Position numbers and translations under genes: made by a program. A DNA stretch of 10,818 bases, from the NCBI GenBank assembly GCA_002712575.1, contig PATZ01000020.1, forward strand, positions 29,332-40,149, in the 5' to 3' direction. The DNA comes from Methanobacteriota archaeon (lineage in GTDB: Archaea; Thermoplasmatota; Poseidoniia; Poseidoniales; Thalassarchaeaceae). Positions 1 to 6,842 of this stretch are shown here, in pieces; the stretch's first letter is position 1; the number at the start of each line of letters is the position of its first letter. Under the pieces are notes generated by a model. The model worked only from the letters and a program-made list of their open reading frames with translations, ran no database searches and was not told the origin of the DNA.

Positions 1-1385
1 TATGCATCTGGAGCTTCTTCAGAAAGGATATTTGATGTTTTAACATGTACATATATTCCTTTTTTTTGTAATTCTTTTTTAAGTTCTATTGAGTCAATAC
101 TGTTCCTCGCCGCCGTTCTTGAAAGCCTTCTTCCCGCTCCATGGCAAGAAGATGAAAAAGCATCGTTAGAGCCATTCTTAGGTCCTGCAAGAACCCACGA
201 GGCAGTACCCATATCTCCTGGAACAAGTACAGGTTGACCAATTCCTCTGAATCTTTTTGACAACTCAATATGGTCGCCACTCAATGCTCTGGTTGCTCCT
301 TTTCTATGTACGCAACATTTACAATTTTTTCCATGGACACGGTGTTCTTCGATTTTTGCGATATTATGACTAACATCATAAATAACATCTAAATTACCGT
401 CCGAACCTAATATTTCTCTAAGCACCTTTCTTAGCCTCTGAGTAAGTACGGATCTATTTGCAAATGCATAATTACCAGCAGCATTCATTGAATCTATGTA
501 TTCTTGTCCTTCTTTGCTATGTATTGGGGCGGAGGCTAATTGCCTATCATTTACTTCTATGTCCCACTTGGGTGAATACCAAATCTCATCTTTTCTTTTA
601 TATTTAGCCTCTATCGTTTTGACATGTTCGGAACATACTTGATGGCCTAGCCCCCTCGATCCTGTGTGTATCATGACAGTTATTTGTCCTTCAGTTAATC
701 CAAATGCCCTTGCTGCTTCTTTGTCGACTATCTTGTCAACATACTGTAATTCAAGAAAATGATTCCCTGATCCTAAAGTTCCCAATGCACTCTCTCCTCT
801 TTTCATTGCACGTTCACTTAAGTTATTTTCCTGACTATCTAATAGCCCATTAGATTCAATACTATCTAAATCTCTATTTTCTCCCCATCCATATTCTACG
901 GCTGCTTTAGCTCCCTCTGAGAGTACAGACATTAGCTGAGTCTGACTTAGATTCACGCCTCCCTTTCTTGTCGCTCCTGCCGGGATTCTATTAGCTAATT
1001 CAGAAGCAATTTTTTTGACGTCAATATCATTTAGCTTAACATCCATCGCACATAATCTCACACCACAGTTGATATCAAAACCAACTCCTCCAGGAGATAT
1101 TGAACCTCCTTGTTCTCCCACTTCGATGTCTGTTGCTACTACTCCTCCAATCGGAAAACCATATCCAAAATGCCAATCTGCCATCGCCCAGGCATCACCA
1201 ACTATGCCAAATAGAGAAGCAGTATTGATTATTTGATTTGGTGAACGATCATCTGAGTGTTCTTCTATGTGCTTTTTATCTGCTACCATAAAAGCATCTG
1301 TGAGCATTCTCCCGTGCTTCTTAATGCGCATTCTTCCCGGCCCAGCAGACTCAAGATGTTCTCTCCACTCTGCACTCATAGACAT
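1..1385 (-). CDS. rtcB: RNA-splicing ligase RtcB (3'-terminal part cut off by window edge)
   Basis: RtcB joins RNA ends bearing 2',3'-cyclic phosphate or 3'-phosphate to 5'-OH ends, using GTP and Mn2+, in tRNA splicing and RNA repair in the cytosol. I translated 461 residues on the minus strand. The family motifs appear in order: GYGFPIGG, SPGGVGFDINCGVR (Asp104, Cys107), GSGNHFLE (His209), MIHTGSRGLGHQ (His240), YDVSHN (His340), VHRKGATRA, PGDMGTAS and CHGAGRRLSR (His415). By family knowledge these are the metal ligands plus the histidine that is guanylylated, so the enzyme should be active. Reading ends at EEAPDA(Y), about 25-30 residues short of usual archaeal length. ATG at 1385 is the first in-frame start after an in-frame TGA (1391-1389); ATG at 1379 is an alternative. 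GGGAG lies 12-16 bases upstream of 1385. Unusual detail: a CxCC cluster (Cys355, 357, 358) just before VHRKG. Its partner archease lies at 9978. Confidence 0.97.
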   Translation of the reverse strand, partial: MSMSAEWREHLESAGPGRMRIKKHGRMLTDAFMVADKKHIEEHSDDRSPNQIINTASLFGIVGDAWAMADWHFGYGFPIGGVVATDIEVGEQGGSISPGGVGFDINCGVRLCAMDVKLNDIDVKKIASELANRIPAGATRKGGVNLSQTQLMSVLSEGAKAAVEYGWGENRDLDSIESNGLLDSQENNLSERAMKRGESALGTLGSGNHFLELQYVDKIVDKEAARAFGLTEGQITVMIHTGSRGLGHQVCSEHVKTIEAKYKRKDEIWYSPKWDIEVNDRQLASAPIHSKEGQEYIDSMNAAGNYAFANRSVLTQRLRKVLREILGSDGNLDVIYDVSHNIAKIEEHRVHGKNCKCCVHRKGATRALSGDHIELSKRFRGIGQPVLVPGDMGTASWVLAGPKNGSNDAFSSSCHGAGRRLSRTAARNSIDSIELKKELQKKGIYVHVKTSNILSEEAPDA

Positions 1386-1402
1386 ACGTCATATCATCTC
1401 CC

Positions 1403-1416
1403 TTTCAAATACTCGG
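1403..1416 (-). promoter_or_regulatory. Putative BRE/TATA-like promoter element of rtcB
   Basis: On the minus strand the sequence CCGAGTATTTGAAA begins at 1416, and its octamer CCGAGTAT (1416-1409) ends 23 bases before the ATG at 1385. That is the distance expected for a BRE plus TATA-like box of a leaderless or nearly leaderless archaeal transcript. The same octamer precedes alaS on the opposite strand. Placement is by position and similarity only; the TATA match is weak. Confidence 0.35.
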
Positions 1417-1455
1417 GACGTTATTGGACATTGCCTTCAAGACTAATCATCAAAT

Positions 1456-1469
1456 CCGAGTATCAATAG
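1456..1469 (+). promoter_or_regulatory. Putative BRE/TATA-like promoter element of alaS
   Basis: CCGAGTATCAATAG starts at 1456. Its octamer CCGAGTAT (1456-1463) ends 20 bases before the alaS ATG at 1484, in the position of a core promoter for a leaderless message. It is identical over 8 bases to the element in front of the divergent rtcB, so the two form an inverted repeat with a 39-base spacer. A shared regulator site is an alternative reading. Confidence 0.35.
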
Positions 1470-1483
1470 TGAGACGTGGTAGG

Positions 1484-4360
1484 ATGAGTTTTGGAGAAAT
1501 TCACATTCCATTCTGGGCAGATTCTGGCCATCATCGTAAACAATGTATTGTCACAAATCTTAATTTTTGGACTAGAGATGATGAAAGAACTACATGTGGG
1601 GATTCAACAGAAGATCCGTATACTTTTATCGGTAATCCATTGATTCAAGGATTTCCTATGAAGGGTAAAAAGTTGAAAGATAAAATGAGAGCAACATTTC
1701 TCGATTATTTTAATAAACGTGATCACAAGATTATTTCTCCTTATCCAGTAATTGCCAGGTGGAGAGATGACATACATCTAACAATAGCCAGTATAGCTGA
1801 TTTTCAACCACATGTCACTAGTGGAAAAGTTCCTCCGCCAGCTAATCCATTAGTAATTAGTCAAACATGTATAAGATTGACTGATGTTGCTGCAGTTGGT
1901 CGCTCAGGACGCCATCTTTCTACATTTGAGATGATGGCACATCATGCATTCAATACACCTAAAAAAGGTAATGTAATATATTGGATAGACCAATGTGTAC
2001 GCTATTGTGATGAGATGTTGATTGAAATCTTTGGAATCTCTCCTAAAGACATAACATATGTCGAGAATCCTTGGTCTGGAGGAGGTAACGCAGGACCAGC
2101 TCTGGAAGTTATTGTTGGTGGTTTAGAATTAGCAACTCTAGTGTTTATGAACCTTGAAGAACATGAAGACGGGGATATCATAATTAAGGATTTAAAGTAT
2201 AAGGAGATGGATTTACAAATTATTGATACAGGATACGGCCTAGAAAGATTTTGTTGGGCAGCTGCAGGTACTCCAAATATATATGAAGCGATATATCCTG
2301 AAGTTGTTGATTGGTTAAAGGAAATTTTCGGTTATGATGAATTAATACAATCTCTAAAAATAGATGTTGATTTAAATTTACTTTTGGCAGAAATTTCTAG
2401 ACTATCGGGAATTCTTAACATCGATGTTGGAACAGATGTTGAATATTTATATGATATACTAATTTCTCGAATTCATGATTCTGGATATAAAATTTCAATT
2501 GATGAATTAAAGAAAATAACTGAACCTCTTTCATCAATTTATGCAATACCTGATCATATGCATGCCATTTGTAATATGCTGGGAGATGGTTTGGTTCCAA
2601 GTAATTCAAAAGCCGGATACTTGGTTAGAATGCTTACAAGACGAGTTTGTAGGATGAAAGATAATCTAGGTATTTCTATAAGTTTATCAAATTTAGCGGA
2701 GAAACATCTTGATTATTATTTAGATGCAGATTCATTCGTTCAAAGTAAAGAAGGAATAATGGAAATTCTAAATTTAGAAGAGAAAAAATACTATGAAATG
2801 ATCAGGAAAGGTAAAGCTGCGGTAAATACTGCATTACAAGGATTGGATAAACTAGAATCACAAGTCCCAGATGAGATATTATATCGACTTTCAGAAGAAA
2901 GAGGAATAAATCCGGAAATGGCTATTTCTATAGGTAATGATTTAGGTTGGGAAAAAATTTCTGTTCGTGTCGGTTTTGCAGCAGATATGGCTGCCAGAAA
3001 TGCTTCAATTACAAAAGAAGCATCTAAAAATAAAAATAAAGAAAAACAAACGAAGAAATTCTTGGTAGCACCAACATCACTTGATTATTATGAAGATACT
3101 AAAGCCACCAAATTTAATGCAGAAATTATTACTGTCATGAAATTATCCAAAACAGATGTCGATTCATTCACATTTTCAAATGAAGTAGAAGAGATACCAC
3201 AATACATTATAACATTAGATAGAACATTATTTTATCCCGAGGGAGGAGGGCAACTTGGAGATCAAGGATTTTTGAAACAAGGCAATTCTGAAGTAAAAGT
3301 ACTTGATACAAAAATATCCGGAGATGTTGTTCTTCATTTTACTGATTCATCGTTGGAAATAGGAAAAATAACCGGCCAAGTTGATTGGGAGAGACGTAAA
3401 CAATTAATGGATCATCATACTGCTGTCCATGTAGTAGGAGGAGCCACTAGAGATTTATTAGGCCCTCATATTTGGCAAGCAGGCTCGAATAAAGGTGCTC
3501 TTTATGCTAGAATAGATGTAACGCATCATTCTAGAATTAGTCGTGTTTTATTAAATGATATAGAAGATAGAGCGAATGAAATAATATCTAGTAATCTCTT
3601 AATTGAAAAATTGGTTTTAACCAGAGAAGAAGCAGATTCTAAATTCAATTTTGATATTTATCAAGGTGGCCCTCCAAAACATGATCAAATAAGAATAATA
3701 AAAATTGGAAATTTTGATATCCAGGCTTGTGGAGGTACGCATCATGACAATTTAAGTGAAATTGGTGAAATCAGGATAGTTAGGACCAGTCAAGTACAAG
3801 ACGGGGTGGAGCGTCTCCAGATTGTGGCAGGAGAGACGGCGCGCGAACATGCACGTTTGCAGGAGCAAATTTTGAATGAAACTTCAGAACTATTAGGCGT
3901 CAGTCATCAAGATCTTCCGAAAACTGTTTCACGCTTTTTTGAAGAATGGAAAATACAGCAAAAACGCATTGAAGATCTTGAAGGAGAAATCATTCGTTTA
4001 CGGACAAGTGGCAGTAGTAATGAAGCAATTATTTTGGATGGAGTTAGATATGTTATCATGGAAGTAACTGGAGATTCAAAGCAAATGATGTCAATGCTTG
4101 GTGAATTAACCAGAAATCCTCAAGAACCAACTCTCGCAATTATAGGTAGCCGAGATGCAGGAGGAAAATTAATAGTTGCAATGACTGAAAATTCTTTAGC
4201 CACTGAGAGGCACAATGCTATCAAAATACTTAATTCAATATCTAAATTTATCAAAGGAGGAGGAGGAGGAACATCTTCTTTTGCCCAAGGAGGAGGGTCA
4301 AATCCAGATGGAATTAAGGACGCCTTAGATGAAGCTCGACAGATTTTGGGGTTGAAATAG
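1484..4360 (+). CDS. alaS: Alanyl-tRNA synthetase, archaeal type
   Basis: Class II synthetase that charges tRNA-Ala with alanine and hydrolyses mischarged Ser/Gly-tRNA-Ala; 958 residues from ATG 1484. An archaeal N-terminal extension (FWT..CGD..YTFIGNP, residues ~18-50) leads into the aminoacylation core with RWRDDIHLTIASIADFQP, FEMMAHHAF, WSGGGNAGPALE and motif 3 GYGLERF (250-256). A tRNA-recognition region follows, then a Lys-rich linker near residues 505-525. The editing domain keeps both metal-binding motifs, HTAVH (645-649) and CGGTH (749-753), and a C-Ala tail contains Gly-rich GGGGGTSSFAQGGG. In-frame TTG 1424 and GTG 1469 exist upstream, but ATG 1484 gives the N-terminus expected from archaeal homologues; there is no good Shine-Dalgarno. 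The usual second and fourth cysteines of the N-terminal four-Cys element are missing (only Cys21 and Cys38 remain). An aminotransferase for alanine follows 79 bases later. Confidence 0.97.
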   Translation: MSFGEIHIPFWADSGHHRKQCIVTNLNFWTRDDERTTCGDSTEDPYTFIGNPLIQGFPMKGKKLKDKMRATFLDYFNKRDHKIISPYPVIARWRDDIHLTIASIADFQPHVTSGKVPPPANPLVISQTCIRLTDVAAVGRSGRHLSTFEMMAHHAFNTPKKGNVIYWIDQCVRYCDEMLIEIFGISPKDITYVENPWSGGGNAGPALEVIVGGLELATLVFMNLEEHEDGDIIIKDLKYKEMDLQIIDTGYGLERFCWAAAGTPNIYEAIYPEVVDWLKEIFGYDELIQSLKIDVDLNLLLAEISRLSGILNIDVGTDVEYLYDILISRIHDSGYKISIDELKKITEPLSSIYAIPDHMHAICNMLGDGLVPSNSKAGYLVRMLTRRVCRMKDNLGISISLSNLAEKHLDYYLDADSFVQSKEGIMEILNLEEKKYYEMIRKGKAAVNTALQGLDKLESQVPDEILYRLSEERGINPEMAISIGNDLGWEKISVRVGFAADMAARNASITKEASKNKNKEKQTKKFLVAPTSLDYYEDTKATKFNAEIITVMKLSKTDVDSFTFSNEVEEIPQYIITLDRTLFYPEGGGQLGDQGFLKQGNSEVKVLDTKISGDVVLHFTDSSLEIGKITGQVDWERRKQLMDHHTAVHVVGGATRDLLGPHIWQAGSNKGALYARIDVTHHSRISRVLLNDIEDRANEIISSNLLIEKLVLTREEADSKFNFDIYQGGPPKHDQIRIIKIGNFDIQACGGTHHDNLSEIGEIRIVRTSQVQDGVERLQIVAGETAREHARLQEQILNETSELLGVSHQDLPKTVSRFFEEWKIQQKRIEDLEGEIIRLRTSGSSNEAIILDGVRYVIMEVTGDSKQMMSMLGELTRNPQEPTLAIIGSRDAGGKLIVAMTENSLATERHNAIKILNSISKFIKGGGGGTSSFAQGGGSNPDGIKDALDEARQILGLK

Positions 4361-4365
4361 GTTTG

Positions 4366-4383
4366 AAATATATTTAGTATATG
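4366..4383 (+). promoter_or_regulatory. Possible TATA region for the aminotransferase gene
   Basis: The 79-base gap after alaS holds an AT-rich stretch with AAATATATTTAGTATATG, 57-74 bases before the ATG at 4440. It could serve as the TATA box for a separate transcript with a leader of roughly 40 bases. The region is low complexity, so this is weak evidence; read-through from alaS is also possible. Confidence 0.3.
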
Positions 4384-4402
4384 TTCTATACAAGGTTTTT
4401 TT
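4377..4402 (+). terminator. Possible weak terminator after alaS
   Basis: GTATA (4377-4381) and TATAC (4387-4391) form a 5-base inverted repeat around a 5-base loop, followed by AAGG and a run of seven T (4396-4402). Archaeal termination depends mainly on U-runs, so the T-run is the more relevant part. The stem is short and AT-rich, and the region overlaps the putative promoter. Confidence 0.3.
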
Positions 4403-4439
4403 CCGTTGACTTGATGTTGTGATTGTATTACGCACCTTC

Positions 4440-5639
4440 ATGACCGAACCAGTTGCAGTCTCTCCTCGGGCTTATAATATCGAATATGCAATTCGTGATG
4501 TAGTTGTCCCAGCTATTAAGCTAGAGTCTCAAGGAAAAGAGATAATTAGGTTAAATATTGGAGATCCTTTAGCATATGAGGGATTACCTACACCCATTCA
4601 TATGATTGAAGCATTCAAAAATGCATTAGATAGACAAAATAATGGTTATGGTCCTTCTTATGGTCTGCCGGGTTTAAGATCAGCAATAGCTAACTCAGAA
4701 TCAAAAAAGGGTTGGATTTGTTCTTCTGATGATGTTTATGTTACGCATGGAGTCACCGAAGCACTGCAAATAATATTTGCAGCCTTCCTCCAAAAAGGCG
4801 ATATTGTCTTAGCACCAGGCCCTCACTACCCTCCCTATGTAGCATATCCTCAGATGTACGGTGGTAAAACTGTAGAGTATAGGCTGAATTCTACGGATGG
4901 TTGGAAAATAGATTTAGAAGATATTAAGAAAAAAATGAATGATAAAGTTAAGTTATTAGTTTTAATAAATCCAAACAATCCAACAGGAAATGTAGCAACA
5001 AAAGAAGAAATTGATTCTTTGATAGAGATTGCTAATGAATGGCCTTATTGTACAATTATTGCCGATGAGATATATGATGGTCTAGATTTTTCAGGTAAAT
5101 TATGTTCAGTTGCATCTAGATCAGACAAAACCCCAGTTATAGTATTAAATGGGGTTTCCAAAGTATACTTCGCTCCGGGTTGGAGAGTTGGATATATGGC
5201 TTTACATGACCCTTGTAAAAAACTCGAATTAGTCAGGGATGGGATGGAAAAGCTACTCCGTAGCCGTCTTTGTGCATCCACTCCAGCCCAACATGGATTC
5301 ATTGCAGGATTAACAGGTGACTCAAAATGGTTGGAAGTTCATAGAAGAATAGTTAAAGAGAGATTGGACTATTGTATAGCAAGAATTTCCGAAATCGACG
5401 GTTTAGAATGTGAACCTCCTGGGGCTGCATTTTATTTATTTGTAAAGATTACAAAACCTGAATTTTCAATAGATGATAAGCAGTTCGTATTAGATCTGTT
5501 ACATGAGAAACACGTGCTAGTGGTCCATGGTTCTGGATTTTCTTCTGAATTCGGACATGGTCATTTTAGAATGGTTTGTCTTCCGACAATAGAAATTTTA
5601 TGTGAGGCATTTGATAGAATTTCAGATTTTCTTATGTGA
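4440..5639 (+). CDS. PLP-dependent aminotransferase, alanine aminotransferase-like
   Basis: Fold-type I (class I/II) aminotransferase of 399 residues. It most likely interconverts alanine plus 2-oxoglutarate with pyruvate plus glutamate in the cytosol. The N-terminus EYAIRDVVVPA...IIRLNIGDP closely resembles the Pyrococcus alanine aminotransferase as I remember it. Other family signatures are GVTEALQIIFAA, GPHYPPY (aromatic stacking on the cofactor), NPNNPTGN (Asn near PLP), IIADEIYD (Asp/Tyr contacting the pyridine ring), GVSKVYFAPGWRVGY with the Schiff-base Lys241, and the C-terminal GHFRMVCLP whose Arg binds the substrate carboxylate. ATG 4440 matches the start of homologues; an in-frame GTG at 4419 would add seven residues. 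There is no clear Shine-Dalgarno. Its place behind alaS fits alanine supply for tRNA charging. Substrate preference cannot be proved from sequence; other 2-oxo acid aminotransferases of this subgroup remain possible. Confidence 0.88.
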   Translation: MTEPVAVSPRAYNIEYAIRDVVVPAIKLESQGKEIIRLNIGDPLAYEGLPTPIHMIEAFKNALDRQNNGYGPSYGLPGLRSAIANSESKKGWICSSDDVYVTHGVTEALQIIFAAFLQKGDIVLAPGPHYPPYVAYPQMYGGKTVEYRLNSTDGWKIDLEDIKKKMNDKVKLLVLINPNNPTGNVATKEEIDSLIEIANEWPYCTIIADEIYDGLDFSGKLCSVASRSDKTPVIVLNGVSKVYFAPGWRVGYMALHDPCKKLELVRDGMEKLLRSRLCASTPAQHGFIAGLTGDSKWLEVHRRIVKERLDYCIARISEIDGLECEPPGAAFYLFVKITKPEFSIDDKQFVLDLLHEKHVLVVHGSGFSSEFGHGHFRMVCLPTIEILCEAFDRISDFLM

Positions 5640-5641
5640 TT

Positions 5642-6766
5642 ATGATGTCTTGGTTTTTGAAGATATTTAAAAAAAATAAAAGAAATTTAATTAAAGACTT
5701 TAATCCCTCAAATCGTTGGATACATTATTCTAATGGGGCTATTCTAGATAAAGAAGATAAAAGTCAGACGGTATGGATAGTTGATTCTAATTGGTTCGAA
5801 AAATGGTTTTTTGGCATTGAAGAAAGATTAGGGTTAATTTTAGGTAAAATGTTAATACAAGCATCTTCGGAATCTACTGAATATTCACTAAATACCAATA
5901 AAATCCTTACTCCAAAAAATAAAGATATTGAGAGTTGGGAAAAATTATATGTGGACTGGATGTATAAAAATTTTGGCTCATTCTCCATATATTCACAAAA
6001 TTCTAATCAAATTAATTTAATGATTAATAATTATGCTAATTTATACATATGCATTGGTTCACTTTCTTCAGCATTAGAATATCTTAATGATATTCGTTAT
6101 AAATTCCATTGGAGCGATTCGGAAACAAATATAATCCTTAGTCTTCAATCCTCAATTGATATTTTTCCTCCTCCTAATTCATTAAAAATTACCAACTACG
6201 ATTTCTCACGAGTAAAAAAAGATCCTAATTCAGATTTATGGGAGATACTTTCAATAAATGAAGAGGGAACATGGTTCATCCAAAAATCACGTCCTTTGGT
6301 TATTTCAAATGATTTATTCTATAGATTTGAGGAAAAAAGCCTTCCTTTCCTAAAAAATACACATTTTGAGAGATTATCTGATTATGATTGGGGAGATTTA
6401 GATACGCATAGATCGAATTGGTGGACTGCATCGGCTGATTCTGCAAGAAAGCAATTTATCGATTCATCTCATCATATTATGATTAGAGAGGATGATGACT
6501 GGAAAAAGGTAGGTAATAAACATCTCAAAAAGTATGGATTAGGAGGAATTATTGATGCTGAATCATTAGATAATTTCGAAGAAATACTTTTTACAATAGA
6601 ATCTTTTTTTCATCCATCTATAATTTGTGGTATTCTTCTTGCATGTTGGGAGAGAGCATATGGTAAGAAAGGCAAATTATTTTTAACTTCAGAGGAGGAA
6701 GTTTTTTTGGTAAAAATTTCTCCTGCTCATGACTCTCAACCCCTCAATATTAATCGTGTGTCATGA
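5642..6766 (+). CDS. Hypothetical protein with apparent internal duplication
   Basis: I do not recognise this protein. It is 374 residues from ATG 5642 (ATG 5645 or an overlapping GTG 5636 are alternatives) and begins 2 bases after the aminotransferase stop with no Shine-Dalgarno, which suggests co-transcription and translational coupling. It has a short basic, amphipathic N-terminus (SWFLKIFKKNKR), is rich in Trp, Asn, Ser and Phe, and has no convincing membrane span or signal peptide, so it is probably cytosolic or peripherally membrane-associated. Two segments can be laid over each other: nt 5936-6148 (WEKLYVDWMYKNFG...ICIGSLSSALEYL...KFHWSDSE) and nt 6500-6724 (WKKVGNKHLKKYG...IICGILLACWERAY...KLFLTSEEE). 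The pattern recalls small ligand-binding V4R-like domains, but that is only an impression. No catalytic motif is evident. Confidence 0.8.
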   Translation: MMSWFLKIFKKNKRNLIKDFNPSNRWIHYSNGAILDKEDKSQTVWIVDSNWFEKWFFGIEERLGLILGKMLIQASSESTEYSLNTNKILTPKNKDIESWEKLYVDWMYKNFGSFSIYSQNSNQINLMINNYANLYICIGSLSSALEYLNDIRYKFHWSDSETNIILSLQSSIDIFPPPNSLKITNYDFSRVKKDPNSDLWEILSINEEGTWFIQKSRPLVISNDLFYRFEEKSLPFLKNTHFERLSDYDWGDLDTHRSNWWTASADSARKQFIDSSHHIMIREDDDWKKVGNKHLKKYGLGGIIDAESLDNFEEILFTIESFFHPSIICGILLACWERAYGKKGKLFLTSEEEVFLVKISPAHDSQPLNINRVS

Positions 6767-6769
6767 AAC

Positions 6770-6778
6770 ATTATATCC
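6770..6778 (+). promoter_or_regulatory. TATA-like box before the Ca-binding repeat protein
   Basis: ATTATATCC lies just after the preceding stop codon and about 50 bases before the GTG start at 6826. Transcription about 25 bases downstream would begin near 6800 and give a leader of about 25 bases that contains GGCGGGTG (6813-6820), a loose Shine-Dalgarno-like sequence 5 bases from the GTG. Confidence 0.4.
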
Positions 6779-6791
6779 GAACCCAAATTCA

Positions 6792-6842
6792 ATGACACGT
6801 CCTCAAGTAGGCGGCGGGTGTTCATGTGGCTCTAAATCATAA
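6792..6842 (+). CDS. Possible 16-residue micro-ORF overlapping the next gene's start
   Basis: ATG 6792 opens a 16-codon frame ending at TAA 6840-6842, encoding MTRPQVGGGCSCGSKS. It overlaps the first 17 bases of the large repeat protein in another frame. The Gly-rich CxC composition is odd for random sequence, and the position fits a translated leader. It may equally be chance, since one short ATG frame is expected in such a gap; conservation would be needed to believe it. Confidence 0.18.
   Translation: MTRPQVGGGCSCGSKS

Noticed and set aside
86..280. Minus-strand short open frame at the left end
   Set aside because: It lies out of frame within rtcB, whose translation has all family motifs; the short frame is a shadow.
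1424..1483. TTG-initiated N-terminal extension of the alanyl-tRNA synthetase
   Set aside because: The extra 20 residues have no counterpart in archaeal AlaRS and would overlap the divergent promoter; ATG 1484 gives the expected N-terminus.
4419..4439. GTG start seven codons upstream in the aminotransferase
   Set aside because: ATG 4440 matches the N-terminal length of archaeal homologues and no Shine-Dalgarno favours the GTG.
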